Positions 1 through 8,205 are shown, numbered from the stretch's first letter. The stretch is DNA of 35,992 nucleotides from Bacillus multifaciens (GCF_030756675.1 NZ_JAVBXD010000041.1:1-35992); one strand, 5' to 3'. Numbers and translations: made by a program. Notes: generated from the letters alone by a model not told the origin.

Positions 1-140
1 CTCACCTTTTTCCTGTCCGCAAGGCTATCACCTTCTCATTCACCTACTGTGAAAGAATAACGGCAGGTTCCTGTTAGGAACGGTCTTGTTTTGCGTATAA
101 TCATTCATCCGAGTCAACTATACGCAAAGGGATATAAGTT
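1..140. other. gene-poor left edge with a hairpin
   Basis: I see no supportable gene here. There is a 10-bp perfect inverted repeat (TTTGCGTATA at 90-99, TATACGCAAA at 119-128, 19-nt loop) and a small GTTCC/GGAAC hairpin near 67-81. Neither is followed by a clear T-run on either strand, so a terminator call is not justified. The stretch could be the end of a transcript or repeat that continues outside the window. Confidence 0.4.
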
Positions 141-302
141 TTAAACCTGGTTCCCTCCCTTCTTGATTTGGAATAAAATTTGTTGATTACTCATATACAC
201 TGTTTTATGAAGGATACTCCATAATTTCCAGTTGTGATGGTCTTTCCATGTTGCGATGGTTTGTAACCATTTCTTATATACCTTTTTTGTAAGATTTCTC
301 AT
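141..302 (-). CDS. possible small basic protein, 53 aa
   Basis: The frame begins MRNLTKKVYKKW and ends KKGGNQV. It is rich in Lys, Trp and His and has no predicted signal or membrane segment. Its ATG overlaps the TAA of the upstream YdcF-like gene by one base (TAATG), an arrangement typical of translational coupling. No Shine-Dalgarno sequence is visible, and I do not recognise the family. It may be only a chance frame; the evidence is the overlap and the open length. Confidence 0.25.
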   Translation of the reverse strand: MRNLTKKVYKKWLQTIATWKDHHNWKLWSILHKTVYMSNQQILFQIKKGGNQV

Positions 303-883
303 TATATTTGATCCATAATCCAATACTTCGTAATTGCTAAATACTCTCTCAGATTAGATTGAATGATGATCGGCTTTGGTGTTCTTGCAGATAATCCCTC
401 TAGCTGCACCCCCTGTTTTTCGGCAATTTTTTTCGCGCGGTACATATGAAAATCATTCGTTACAATGATTCCTTTTTTCTTATTTGTCGGAATAAGAGGT
501 TTTGAGAATTTTATGTTCTCATCTGTATTCGAAGAACGTTCTTCCATTGTAATTCGTTCTTCTTGAATTCCCTGCGCTACCAACCCGCGTTTCATAGCCA
601 AAGCTTCGGAAATATCTTCACCTTTTCCTTTCCCACCAGATACAATAACAGTTGTTTGTGGATGTGTTTTTAAATATTCAACTGCTTTATCAATACGATA
701 TTGCAAAGCATAAGATGGTTCTGTTCCTTTCACACGAGCACCAAGTACAATCATATAATCTGCATCATCTGGTACTTCCATGTGACCATGCTTGTAAATA
801 ATATATTGTAAAGTACTCATATAAACTGCTGTAATGATAATGAAAATAAAACAATACTTTTTGAATCTCTTTCTTTTTAACAT
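302..883 (-). CDS. YdcF/SanA-like DUF218 membrane-anchored protein
   Basis: The protein (193 aa from the chosen start) opens with a basic stretch and one membrane segment (KYCFIFIIITAVYMSTL), followed by an outside DUF218 domain. Typical family signatures are visible: MIVLGARVKG, the YRIDKAVEYLK stretch, VIVSGGKGKGEDISEA, an ERSSNTDENI stretch with the conserved acidic and Asn residues, and VTNDFHMYRA near the end. DUF218 proteins (YdcF, SanA, ElyC) are linked to envelope or peptidoglycan processes, but the reaction is not settled. I chose the ATG at 883 because TAGGAG lies 10 bases upstream; an in-frame ATG pair at 916-919 behind GGAAG would add 12 residues. The gene stands alone apart from the small overlapping frame downstream. 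Confidence 0.85.
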   Translation of the reverse strand: MLKRKRFKKYCFIFIIITAVYMSTLQYIIYKHGHMEVPDDADYMIVLGARVKGTEPSYALQYRIDKAVEYLKTHPQTTVIVSGGKGKGEDISEALAMKRGLVAQGIQEERITMEERSSNTDENIKFSKPLIPTNKKKGIIVTNDFHMYRAKKIAEKQGVQLEGLSARTPKPIIIQSNLREYLAITKYWIMDQI

Positions 884-1012
884 CCTATAAATTCTCCTAT
901 TCCCCATTTTTTTCATCATAATATTCTTCCAATCACTTGTATAGCTTTATTTTCCAATTGAAGATGGTTTACCCTTTAAAAGTAATATTTGTACGAATCC
1001 CTATATAACAAG

Positions 1013-1039
1013 AAAAAATCCCCTTAACACGTTAAGGGG
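1013..1039 (-). terminator. rho-independent terminator of the MATE gene
   Basis: A 9-bp stem CCCCTTAAC/GTTAAGGGG (1020-1039) is followed, reading the minus strand, by ATTTTTTCTTG. It sits 10 bp beyond the stop codon of the exporter gene. Confidence 0.85.
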
Positions 1040-1048
1040 ACTTCATCA

Positions 1049-2401
1049 CTATATATGTGTTTCTTCCAACGTCTGTATAGAAACGGGATGTGAAAAATGA
1101 TTCATCATAAATACAGCACACGCTGTTAATAGTTCCGCCACAGGCATTACAAGCCATATTCCATTTACACCAAATAATTTCGGCATCACCCACAGAAGAG
1201 GAATGATCAGTAACAGCCCGCGACTTAAAATAATTAAAACAGATTTTTTTGTTTGTCGTACAGATTGAAAATATTCACCATATACAATGTTATATCCTAA
1301 AAATACATATTGCATGAAGAATAAACTAATTCCTATTACCGTCATATTTAATAATTCTTCAGATTGAACGTCAAATAAACCTACCAGGTATTTCCCAAAG
1401 AATAAACCAATTATTGTTGCAATAATACCGAGTACAACAGCTGTTTTAACTGCAATCTGTAATCCTTGTTTTAATCTTTCCGTTAAGTTTGCACCATAAT
1501 GGAAGCTCGCGATCGGTTGCAGCGCTGCCCCAACTCCAAAGAATAAAAGTAACGTCATCGCATGAATACTGTTTACTATAGCATACGATGCAACGCCTTG
1601 TTCCCCAGCATATTGAATAAAGGTGATATTAAATCCAATCGTTACAATCGCTACCGTAACCTCTGTCGTGAAGCTCGGAAAACCGATAATCATAATTTGC
1701 TTTACAGTTTCCCATTCTAAATGGAGTTTCGTCCATTTTAAAATACTGTTTTTTCTAAAGAAATGACTCAGTAGCACAAGAAAACCAATTGCTGCAGATA
1801 AAATAGTAGCAGCCGCTGATCCTGTCACACCCCAGCCTAAAACGAAAATAAAAATATAATTAAATACAATGTTTAACAACGCTGTAACAATCAAACCTGC
1901 CATAGCCAAATTGGGATTTCCATCATTTCGTATAAATGTACTCAAAACATTTTCTAACACATATATCATTCCAAATGTGAATAATACGTGTAAATAATCT
2001 AATGAATACGGTAAAATTACATCATTTGCACCAAATAGATATGCTATATCTTCTATTTTCCATAAACAAATAATCATTATTATACCAACAATCGCGACCG
2101 CTACCGTCATAGACTGTGTGAAAATAGAACGCGCTCGTTCTACTTTATTTTCTCCTAAAGCGATAGAATACAACGTAGCTCCGCCCATTCCAATCCATAG
2201 TGAAATGGAGAAAAAGATAGAAAATGCAGGAACAGCAACGTTAACCCCTGCCAATGCATTTGCTCCTACACCACGGCTCACCATAACTGCGTCAATCATA
2301 ATATTCACCGACATCAGTACCATTCCAAGTACAGCCGGAATTAAATAAGAAATAAATAGACTTTTAATCGGTTTTTCTCTTAAATGCTCAGTTGTTTCCA
2401 T
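1049..2401 (-). CDS. MATE family multidrug/Na+ efflux transporter
   Basis: This 450-aa protein has about twelve hydrophobic segments in the two-times-six MATE arrangement. The N-terminal region (KSLFISYLIPAVLGM, then MIDAVMVSRGVGANALAGVNVAVP) carries the conserved family start. The second half repeats the pattern (VASYAIVNSIHAMTLLLFFGVGAALQPIASFHYGA). MATE proteins export cationic compounds in exchange for Na+ or H+; the substrate here is unknown. A good site (AAGGAG) lies 7 bases before the ATG. The gene is transcribed from a MerR-type promoter just upstream and the regulator gene is its direct neighbour, so drug-induced export is the likely role. Its own terminator follows the stop. Confidence 0.92.
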   Translation of the reverse strand: METTEHLREKPIKSLFISYLIPAVLGMVLMSVNIMIDAVMVSRGVGANALAGVNVAVPAFSIFFSISLWIGMGGATLYSIALGENKVERARSIFTQSMTVAVAIVGIIMIICLWKIEDIAYLFGANDVILPYSLDYLHVLFTFGMIYVLENVLSTFIRNDGNPNLAMAGLIVTALLNIVFNYIFIFVLGWGVTGSAAATILSAAIGFLVLLSHFFRKNSILKWTKLHLEWETVKQIMIIGFPSFTTEVTVAIVTIGFNITFIQYAGEQGVASYAIVNSIHAMTLLLFFGVGAALQPIASFHYGANLTERLKQGLQIAVKTAVVLGIIATIIGLFFGKYLVGLFDVQSEELLNMTVIGISLFFMQYVFLGYNIVYGEYFQSVRQTKKSVLIILSRGLLLIIPLLWVMPKLFGVNGIWLVMPVAELLTACAVFMMNHFSHPVSIQTLEETHI

Positions 2402-2433
2402 TACAAAATTCTCCTTTACGACTCTCTGTTCAC

Positions 2434-2464
2434 ATTGTAAACCTTCAAGTTACTTGAAGGTCAA
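2434..2464 (-). promoter_or_regulatory. MerR-type promoter and operator for the MATE gene
   Basis: On the minus strand TTGACC (-35, 2459-2464) and TACAAT (-10, 2434-2439) are separated by 19 bp. The spacer carries the dyad ACCTTCAAG-TTA-CTTGAAGGT (plus-strand reading). An over-long 19-bp spacer filled by a palindrome is the classic target of MerR-family activators, which untwist it. The position between the merR-like gene and the exporter fits. Confidence 0.88.
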
Positions 2465-2512
2465 GAGAGAAGTAAAAAATATATTTTGTTATAATGTATC
2501 TGCCTAATGACT

Positions 2513-3340
2513 TCACTTTTTTACCACAGGGATTTGAATTTCTGTCACTTGCTCTTCTTGATTACTCGTTACAGACCAATCAATTAGAGCTAGTTCAATT
2601 GCGTCACCACATATTTTGTATCCATCATTCTCAATAGCTAGTAGCAGCTTCTTATAAGTCTTCCCAGTTTCTTCATATGATCCATGATGATACGCACACG
2701 CATATATCCCACCTTCAATTACATTAGATGCCGTTTGAAATGGCATGTAATCAAGAAGAATGAATACACTATTGTACGCTTGAAAATCGTGTTGTAATAA
2801 TGCATCTTTTGCTACGGTAACACCTATATCACCTGAAAATAAACTTTCATCTACTTGTTTCATATTTTTTTGAAGTGAATGAATATAATATTCAAACATA
2901 TCGTCTGTTACATTTGAAGTAATAGGAAGAGCTGTAATTTTCCGCTTTGGTAATTTTTCAAAAAAGACCGTATCAGCATCTGTTTGTACAGCTTCTTTCA
3001 TTAAATGAATTTTATGCTTTATTTTTGCTAACGTATATTCAATTTCCTTTTGTTTTTTCAGTAACATCTCTTCCTGTTTCTCTAATAAATCCATCGCAAA
3101 AGCTGGTGTTCTTTCATCTATATATCGTTTAATTTCTTTTAGTGGTATATTTAGCTGCCGTAAAAACTTAATCGTATCCAACATTGAAAATTGATCGATT
3201 GTATAGTAACGATAATTTGTTTGTGAATCAACAATTGCTGGATGAAAGATTCCCTTTTCATCATAGTACCGCAATGTCGACTCAGGAATATTATGCATTT
3301 TTGCCATTTCCCCAATTGTAAAACGTTGATTTAATAACAT
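2513..3340 (-). CDS. MerR family regulator with BmrR/GyrI-like effector domain
   Basis: The N-terminal 75 residues form a MerR winged helix (RFTIGEMAKMHNIPESTLRYYDEKGIF, then NYRYYTIDQFSMLDTIKFLRQL). A coiled-coil dimer helix follows (about residues 85-120, KQEEMLLKKQKEIEYTLAKIKHKI), then a C-terminal effector domain of about 150 residues of the BmrR/GyrI type. Such proteins bind cationic drugs and activate a nearby pump gene. I took the ATG at 3340 because the MerR domain starts there and GGAG is 8-9 bases upstream; a longer frame to 3391 adds residues unlike the family. It lies 112 bp upstream of the MATE gene, which carries the matching promoter. Confidence 0.88.
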   Translation of the reverse strand: MLLNQRFTIGEMAKMHNIPESTLRYYDEKGIFHPAIVDSQTNYRYYTIDQFSMLDTIKFLRQLNIPLKEIKRYIDERTPAFAMDLLEKQEEMLLKKQKEIEYTLAKIKHKIHLMKEAVQTDADTVFFEKLPKRKITALPITSNVTDDMFEYYIHSLQKNMKQVDESLFSGDIGVTVAKDALLQHDFQAYNSVFILLDYMPFQTASNVIEGGIYACAYHHGSYEETGKTYKKLLLAIENDGYKICGDAIELALIDWSVTSNQEEQVTEIQIPVVKK

Positions 3341-3536
3341 ATACTCTTCTCCGTTCTGTTTATTTGTCCATCTGTTCCCTTTATTATACAAATAATACTA
3401 TTATCATACATCGTGCTATCCTACAATAAGTGGTGGTTTTCTTCATCCCCGCCTATCTTCTTTGCTCTCTCTGAATCTTGAGATGGGGGGTTATTACCCA
3501 CGGATATATGAGCATGACATTATACTTTCAATCGAC

Positions 3537-3574
3537 ATAAATAAGACCTCAGATGAAATCCAGGTCTTATTTAT
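3537..3574. terminator. bidirectional terminator-like hairpin
   Basis: Thirteen-base perfect arms (ATAAATAAGACCT at 3537-3549 and AGGTCTTATTTAT at 3562-3574) enclose a 12-nt loop. It lies downstream of the minus-strand 158-aa gene. The A/T-rich arm ends could act as the U-tract in either direction. Confidence 0.65.
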
Positions 3575-3670
3575 TTATGAACACTTTCTTCGTATGGCAT
3601 ATTTATCTTCATCACGACTTCCAAGTTCAAACAATAGCCCTAAACGTACAAGATAAAATCCAAAAGTCAA
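3575..3670 (-). pseudogene. possible gene remnant or 31-aa peptide
   Basis: One minus-strand frame with a TTG start reads TFGFYLVRLGLLFELGSRDE and then ends in RKCS, with its stop directly abutting the terminator hairpin. The composition looks protein-like, but there is no good ribosome site and the frame is closed by a stop just upstream. It may be the tail of a decayed gene. I do not recognise a parent family. Confidence 0.22.
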
Positions 3671-3699
3671 CTTTACAAATGGAAATATTCACTCATTTT

Positions 3700-4176
3700 T
3701 TATTTTTTGTACACATTCGCATTTAAAATATTTTTGCACTTTCTAATTTTTTGTTTGATTTGCTGATTTTCAAAAAAATAAACTTCTGTACCTGACCAAA
3801 TAAAAACCCAACACACAATGCTTAATACTCCTGCAAGATAAGCATGACTACTTGTAAGCTTCAAGTATATCACTCCAACAATAATACCGATCACAAACAA
3901 AATAATTGCCTTCTTGACATTTCTAGCATATGTATATTCCTCTTCGTTCAAGAGGTTAGAAAAAGTATTACTTGTGGCAGTCTTCAATGATTTTTCGTCA
4001 AAATCATTCTGACCTAAAAAAAATATTTCTACTTCTTTTCTTTTACCGCTATGCAGTCTTGACAAAAGAAAATCTTCAAGATCCGAGCTTAAGTGAACAT
4101 CATTTGAACTACAATATCTTGAAAACGGACTATCAGTTTCATCTAAATAAATATTTATTTTTAATTCATCTTTCAT
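3700..4176 (-). CDS. unknown protein with two C-terminal membrane helices
   Basis: I do not recognise this 158-aa protein. Residues 1-85 are hydrophilic (MKDELKINIYLDETDSPFSR at the start) and look like a small soluble domain. Two membrane helices follow (AIILFVIGIIVGVIYLKL and YLAGVLSIVCWVFIWSGTEV), and it ends with a basic tail (QQIKQKIRKCK). A GGAG site 6-10 bases upstream of the ATG supports the start. It stands alone between two terminators. Two adjacent TM helices with a cytosolic domain suggest a sensor, a toxin-immunity type or an accessory membrane protein, but nothing in the sequence decides this. Confidence 0.6.
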   Translation of the reverse strand: MKDELKINIYLDETDSPFSRYCSSNDVHLSSDLEDFLLSRLHSGKRKEVEIFFLGQNDFDEKSLKTATSNTFSNLLNEEEYTYARNVKKAIILFVIGIIVGVIYLKLTSSHAYLAGVLSIVCWVFIWSGTEVYFFENQQIKQKIRKCKNILNANVYKK

Positions 4177-4320
4177 GTTAACTCTCCTTTAACTTTAATG
4201 TACTAGTTGAAAGTCAACCTTTTATCCCGCTATTCGTGAGCAGTAAGCCCCCCTGCTGATGGAAGTTTCACTTTATTAATATGGTCTAGATAACAATAAT
4301 TCTTACGAAAACAAATAAAA

Positions 4321-4354
4321 AAGAAGTGTCTTTCCTAATCGGAAAGCACTTCTT
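4321..4354 (-). terminator. terminator of the symporter operon
   Basis: The stem AAGAAGTG-(T)-CTTTCC / GGAAAG-CACTTCTT has one bulged base and a 5-nt loop. Reading the minus strand it is followed by TTTTTTATTTG. It lies 5 bp beyond the stop codon at 4359. Confidence 0.88.
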
Positions 4355-4358
4355 TTTC

Positions 4359-5909
4359 TTAATGTGCTGAAACATCACTAATGCCATGCCCTGTATTTGA
4401 CTTTACAAGTATTTCATCAAATTTCGCGGCATCTTCTTTCTTACTAGATAAAATCGTTCCTAAATAGGCAGCTAAAAATCCAAGTGGAATAGAAACGATT
4501 CCTGGAGTTGTATATGGAAATAACGGTTCCCCAACAAAAATTGCTTTTCCAGCCACCGGATTCCATACATTCGGACTCATCGCAACAAGGGCAATTGCAG
4601 AAATTAAGCCAACAAGCATACCACAAATTGCACCGGTCGTATTAAAACGCTTCCAATATATCGTAAATAAAATAACTGGTAAGTTCGCGCTCGCCGCAAC
4701 AGCAAATGCAAGTGATACAAGGAACGCTACATTTAACGTTTGTGCAAATAGCGCTAAAATAATGGAAAATACTGCAACCCCAACTGAAGCGTAACGTGCC
4801 ATTTTTACTTGTTCTTTTTCCGTTGCTTTCCCTCGGCGTAAAATTTCATTATAGAAATCATGTGCAAACGCCGATGCTGCCGTTAATACAAGTCCTGCTA
4901 CTACAGCTAAAATTGTCGCAAAGGCTACTGCCGAAACGAAAGCAAATAAAAGATTTCCACCTAAAGCTTCCGCTAACATTGGTGCTGCCATATTACCAGC
5001 TGGATTTGCTTTCACAATTGCGCCATTTCCAACAAATGCTGCTGCACCAAATCCTAAGAAAATTGTCATAATATAAAAGGCTCCGATTAGCCACGTTGCA
5101 TATACAACAGATTGACGGGCTGTTTTCGCATCACGCACTGTAAAGAAACGAACGAGAATATGCGGCAATCCCGCTGTACCAAGAACAAGCCCTAAATTTA
5201 ACGAAATTGTATCTAACCCAACTTTATACTTTACACCAGGATTTAAAAATGCTTCTTTCAATGGTGTCGCTGTCTTCATTTGTGCAAACATCTCTGTAAT
5301 ACTAAAATTAAACTTCGCAAACACAATAACAGAAATAATAAAAGTACCGGCCATTAATAATACTGCTTTAACAATTTGCACCCAGCTCGTTGCTGTCATT
5401 CCTCCAAAAATAACATATACAGTCATCAATACCCCAACAATGAGTACAGCCGTCCGGTATTCGATTCCTAATAATAATTTAATAAGTGCTCCGGCTCCGA
5501 CTAACTGTGCAATCATATAAAAAATTGAAATTGTCATCGTATTAAGTGCTGCTACTCCCCGTACTTTTCTTGCATCAAAACGTGCTGCAATCATATCTGC
5601 TAACGTAAACTTCCCAAGGTTTCGAAGCGGCTCTGCAACAAGATACAGTACAACTAAATAGGCAACAAGAAAGCCAATGCTATAAAAAAATCCATCAAAC
5701 CCTGTTAATGCTATTGCTCCGGCAATTCCAAGAAAAGAAGCAGCGGACATGTAATCACCCGCAATTGCCAAACCGTTTTGCCATCCTGTTAACCCACCGC
5801 CTGCTGTATAAAAATCACTAGCATTTTTTGTTTTTTTCGATGCATAATACGTAATGACAAGCGTTCCAAGCACAATGACTAGAAATAAAGTAAAAGCTGC
5901 TGTATTCAA
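4359..5909 (-). CDS. actP: sodium:solute symporter, acetate permease (ActP/YwcA) type
   Basis: This 516-aa protein has about thirteen membrane segments of the SSS family. The family stretch ASDFYTAGGGLTGWQNGLAIAGDYMSAASFLG near residues 30-60 and the sodium-binding-region pattern are clear, and length matches E. coli ActP and B. subtilis YwcA. ActP imports acetate and other short monocarboxylates with Na+. The partner DUF485 gene ends 3 bp upstream, the same pair order as yjcH-actP in E. coli, so the two are co-transcribed. No acs gene is present in this window. The exact substrate is inferred from family and pairing. Confidence 0.88.
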   Translation of the reverse strand: MNTAAFTLFLVIVLGTLVITYYASKKTKNASDFYTAGGGLTGWQNGLAIAGDYMSAASFLGIAGAIALTGFDGFFYSIGFLVAYLVVLYLVAEPLRNLGKFTLADMIAARFDARKVRGVAALNTMTISIFYMIAQLVGAGALIKLLLGIEYRTAVLIVGVLMTVYVIFGGMTATSWVQIVKAVLLMAGTFIISVIVFAKFNFSITEMFAQMKTATPLKEAFLNPGVKYKVGLDTISLNLGLVLGTAGLPHILVRFFTVRDAKTARQSVVYATWLIGAFYIMTIFLGFGAAAFVGNGAIVKANPAGNMAAPMLAEALGGNLLFAFVSAVAFATILAVVAGLVLTAASAFAHDFYNEILRRGKATEKEQVKMARYASVGVAVFSIILALFAQTLNVAFLVSLAFAVAASANLPVILFTIYWKRFNTTGAICGMLVGLISAIALVAMSPNVWNPVAGKAIFVGEPLFPYTTPGIVSIPLGFLAAYLGTILSSKKEDAAKFDEILVKSNTGHGISDVSAH

Positions 5910-5912
5910 TAT

Positions 5913-6251
5913 TTATCCCCTCTCTTTATCCAAGTTTTCAAGAATTTGATTCGATAACCGATCAAATGATTCTGCTTTTTTACTGTAGATCATGCACAAT
6001 GACCATGTCATAACGAACTGAGCAAATGCAAATACCCATGCCCATGTAATGTCACCAAATGCTGATGTATTGAGCACTTTTGAATACGATGTTAAAATAG
6101 GCAAAGCAATAAAAAAACTGAAAAAGAAAATGCTCATCGGTACAATAAATTTTTTCTTTGCTTGTAACAAATTTTGAAATTCAGTAGACTGTACTACGTT
6201 TGAGTAATTGATTTCACCATTCAATTTACGCGCAGATGTTTCTTGTTTCAT
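5913..6251 (-). CDS. DUF485 membrane protein (YjcH/YwcB type)
   Basis: The protein (112 aa) has a cytosolic N-terminus of about 35 residues and two membrane helices (FIVPMSIFFFSFFIALPIL and ITWAWVFAFAQFVMTWSLCM), ending in a charged tail. DUF485 proteins are encoded beside ActP-type symporters and probably support them. The ATG at 6251 is 10 bases from AAAGGAG. A two-codon frame ATG-AAA-TGA begins at better spacing (5 bases) and its stop overlaps the real ATG, which may tune initiation. It is first in a two-gene operon, 3 bp before the symporter. Confidence 0.85.
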   Translation of the reverse strand: MKQETSARKLNGEINYSNVVQSTEFQNLLQAKKKFIVPMSIFFFSFFIALPILTSYSKVLNTSAFGDITWAWVFAFAQFVMTWSLCMIYSKKAESFDRLSNQILENLDKERG

Positions 6252-6347
6252 TTCATACCTACTCCTTTCTTTTCAATACAAATCGCTAAATGCTTTCTTT
6301 CACAACTTTAAACTCTAAATTTTATAAATATTCAGAAACTTAAGTTT

Positions 6348-6375
6348 ATTGTAGACAATCTATTTTTGTAAGCAA
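6348..6375 (-). promoter_or_regulatory. candidate sigma-A promoter of the DUF485-symporter operon
   Basis: On the minus strand TTGCTT (6370-6375) and TACAAT (6348-6353) are separated by 16 bp, about 100 bp upstream of the first gene. I see no clear catabolite (cre) site near it. Confidence 0.5.
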
Positions 6376-6438
6376 AGATTTTTCGATAGACAAATTCTGT
6401 CATTTATCTCCAAATTTCTAATATATTTTATTAAAATA

Positions 6439-6465
6439 AAAAGCAGTGCTTATCGCACCGCTTTT
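6439..6465 (-). terminator. terminator overlapping the hydroxylase stop codon
   Basis: Arms AAAAGCAGTGC (6439-6449) and GCACCGCTTTT (6455-6465) pair with one G-U (minus-strand reading) and lead into TTTTTATTTT. The last codons of the gene form one arm and the stop codon lies in the loop. Confidence 0.8.
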
Positions 6466-7070
6466 TCACCTTCTAAATTACGAGCCGTTTCACTCGTTTC
6501 GACATCTTTTCCTTCTTTGTATGTCTTAAACAAAAAATCGTAAACTGGATTCGATACTCCAAACCAGTAATTCTCATTTTTATAATGATGGAGTATATGC
6601 TGCTTCTTCAGCCACCTTCCGTATGGCGTCAATGGACGAATTGGCCGATGAGCAATGTAATGTTTCCATTCATATACTAATAGCATGATGATCATTCCAA
6701 TTCCAAATGATAATGTCACTGTGATGTTAGAAGTAATACCATATATAATGCATAAATAAATTGTAAATCCAGGAAGACTATACCACACAGGTAAAAATAG
6801 TAACTTTAAATCATTCGGATATACATGATGATCATAATGAAGACGTTTTAACATTTTTAATAAAAATGGATTCTTTGGCGGTTTTAAATGAAATAAAAAA
6901 CGATGTGTTACATATTCGTTAATTGTATAAAAGATAATACCTGCAATAATTGCTATAGCTGCAATCCATGTAAACAATTGCATGTTCAAAAACACGATAA
7001 AAGCAATTGAAACTCCAATCATAATGACAATATCGTGCTGAAAGAAAAATTCATTCATTACCCGTTTCAT
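6450..7070 (-). CDS. sterol desaturase/fatty acid hydroxylase family membrane protein
   Basis: The 206-aa protein has four to five membrane helices and the His-rich motifs of the di-iron fatty acid hydroxylase superfamily in order: HRFLFH, RLHYDHHVYP, HYIAHRP and KKQHILHHYKNENYWFG. These would bind a di-iron centre at the cytosolic face that hydroxylates or desaturates lipids; the lipid is unknown. The ATG at 7070 has AGAGGGGG six bases upstream, and other in-frame ATGs sit 6 bp before and 12 bp after it. It is transcribed in the same direction as the 102-aa gene upstream, with a hairpin between them. Confidence 0.85.
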   Translation of the reverse strand: MKRVMNEFFFQHDIVIMIGVSIAFIVFLNMQLFTWIAAIAIIAGIIFYTINEYVTHRFLFHLKPPKNPFLLKMLKRLHYDHHVYPNDLKLLFLPVWYSLPGFTIYLCIIYGITSNITVTLSFGIGMIIMLLVYEWKHYIAHRPIRPLTPYGRWLKKQHILHHYKNENYWFGVSNPVYDFLFKTYKEGKDVETSETARNLEGEKAVR

Positions 7071-7093
7071 CCCCATCCCCCTCTCTTTAGAAA

Positions 7094-7120
7094 GCGGCCG
7101 TAACACATTGTTATGGCCGC
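7094..7120. terminator. strong hairpin between two minus-strand genes
   Basis: Arms GCGGCCGTAACA and TGTTATGGCCGC (12 bp, one wobble, 3-nt loop) are followed on the plus strand by CTTTTTATTT, a good plus-strand terminator. Reading the minus strand the run after the stem is only GCTTTCT. It lies just after the stop of the 102-aa gene and just before the ribosome site of the hydroxylase gene. Confidence 0.6.
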
Positions 7121-7130
7121 CTTTTTATTT

Positions 7131-7439
7131 CTATTCTATTCCCATTACAAATTTGCTTGTTTCCACATTTGGATAGAAAATATTACTCGAACCGAATATA
7201 TTTTGTTTTGGAATAATATGTTCCACTGCAAAAACTGTCACTTCTCCACGTTGTACTTCACCAATAATCAACCCAAATATTTCATGATTTACAGCAAATG
7301 TCGGTTGTTTTGTTTGAAGTAATCGTTCGGCTAGTTGAAGAACAGCCTCGTATAATGGATTTCTATCTGTTATTTCTTTACGTATTTTTGATGATAACGT
7401 AATAATAATTTCCTTTTCATTTACTGTGGTTCGATACAT
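7131..7439 (-). CDS. conserved-looking hypothetical protein, 102 aa
   Basis: I do not recognise the family. The protein starts MYRTTVNEKEIIITLSSKIR and is soluble, with alternating hydrophobic residues that suggest a small alpha/beta fold; it has no signal peptide or membrane segment. GGGGAG is 6 bases upstream of the ATG, a good site. It may be transcribed together with the hydroxylase gene downstream, but the hairpin between them could separate the two. Confidence 0.6.
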   Translation of the reverse strand: MYRTTVNEKEIIITLSSKIRKEITDRNPLYEAVLQLAERLLQTKQPTFAVNHEIFGLIIGEVQRGEVTVFAVEHIIPKQNIFGSSNIFYPNVETSKFVMGIE

Positions 7440-7994
7440 AGAAATCTCCCCTTCAATTCTTATATAAACAATTGTAACGCTTTATAAGCAAAATGAATAG
7501 AAAAAATCAATATTATTCCATAAAATCATTGTACTTCCATATACATCAAACCATAAAACAAAGTTCAATCGATTAAAACCTGTCACAAAAGATTAACAAG
7601 GTCCACCTACATCTTCCTACCTTTGTATATTCGATATTTGAATGTAATATTCCTTGTTTTACACTTTGAAATTCACAAAAAAATACACATATTTAAAATA
7701 TCCTTTTTTATCCATAAACATACAAAAACTATAGAACGAACAACCCTCATTTTTTCAACATAAATATCCCTGTTCCCGTCTCTTTAAAAACCTTTTTGTT
7801 GTTTTCTCAATTGTTATTCATATTGATCAGAAATAAAACCGCTTACTTGACTAAAATCTACCATTACATGTATATTTAAGTTATTATTTAGCAGAATATT
7901 CAATAATATAATAAGTTCAATTTTATAAATTTGTTAATATTTTATGTATCATTCACTAAATGAGAAAGTAATCATATTTAGGGGGCATTTTCGT
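7440..7994. other. 555-bp AT-rich gap upstream of the cold shock gene
   Basis: No gene is supportable on either strand. The right part probably holds the promoter and the long untranslated leader usual for cold shock genes. An AGGGGG ribosome site lies at 7979-7985. A longer frame upstream of 7995 has no ribosome site and is not counted as coding. Confidence 0.5.
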
Positions 7995-8192
7995 ATGCAA
8001 GGTAAAGTAAAATGGTTTAATAGCGAAAAAGGTTTTGGGTTTATCGAAGTTGAAGGTTCTGACGATGTATTCGTACACTTCACTGCAATTCAAGGTGAAG
8101 GCTACAAATCTTTAGAAGAAGGTCAAGAAGTTTCTTTTGAGATCGTTGAAGGAAATCGTGGACCTCAAGCTGCTAACGTAATAAAACTTTAA
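7995..8192 (+). CDS. cold shock protein (CSD fold), 65 aa
   Basis: The start [20 protein letters not shown] carries RNP1 (KGFGFIEV) and is followed by RNP2 (DVFVHF); the length of 65 aa is exactly that of Bacillus CspB/CspD. These small beta-barrel proteins bind single-stranded RNA and DNA and act as RNA chaperones, in the cold and in normal growth. AGGGGG lies 9-10 bases before the ATG. A good terminator follows. B. subtilis cspD has a ypzA gene next door and so does this one, which favours a CspD-like position, but I do not assign a letter. Confidence 0.96.
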   Translation: MQGKVKWFNSEKGFGFIEVEGSDDVFVHFTAIQGEGYKSLEEGQEVSFEIVEGNRGPQAANVIKL

Positions 8193-8205
8193 TTTGATAC
8201 ATGAC

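Noticed and set aside
3462-3656. 64-aa plus-strand frame across the hairpin near 3.55 kb
   Set aside because: It reads straight through both arms of a terminator and has no ribosome site.
7944-7994. 17-residue N-terminal extension of the cold shock protein
   Set aside because: No ribosome site before it, while AGGGGG stands correctly before the ATG at 7995, which gives the normal 65-aa length.
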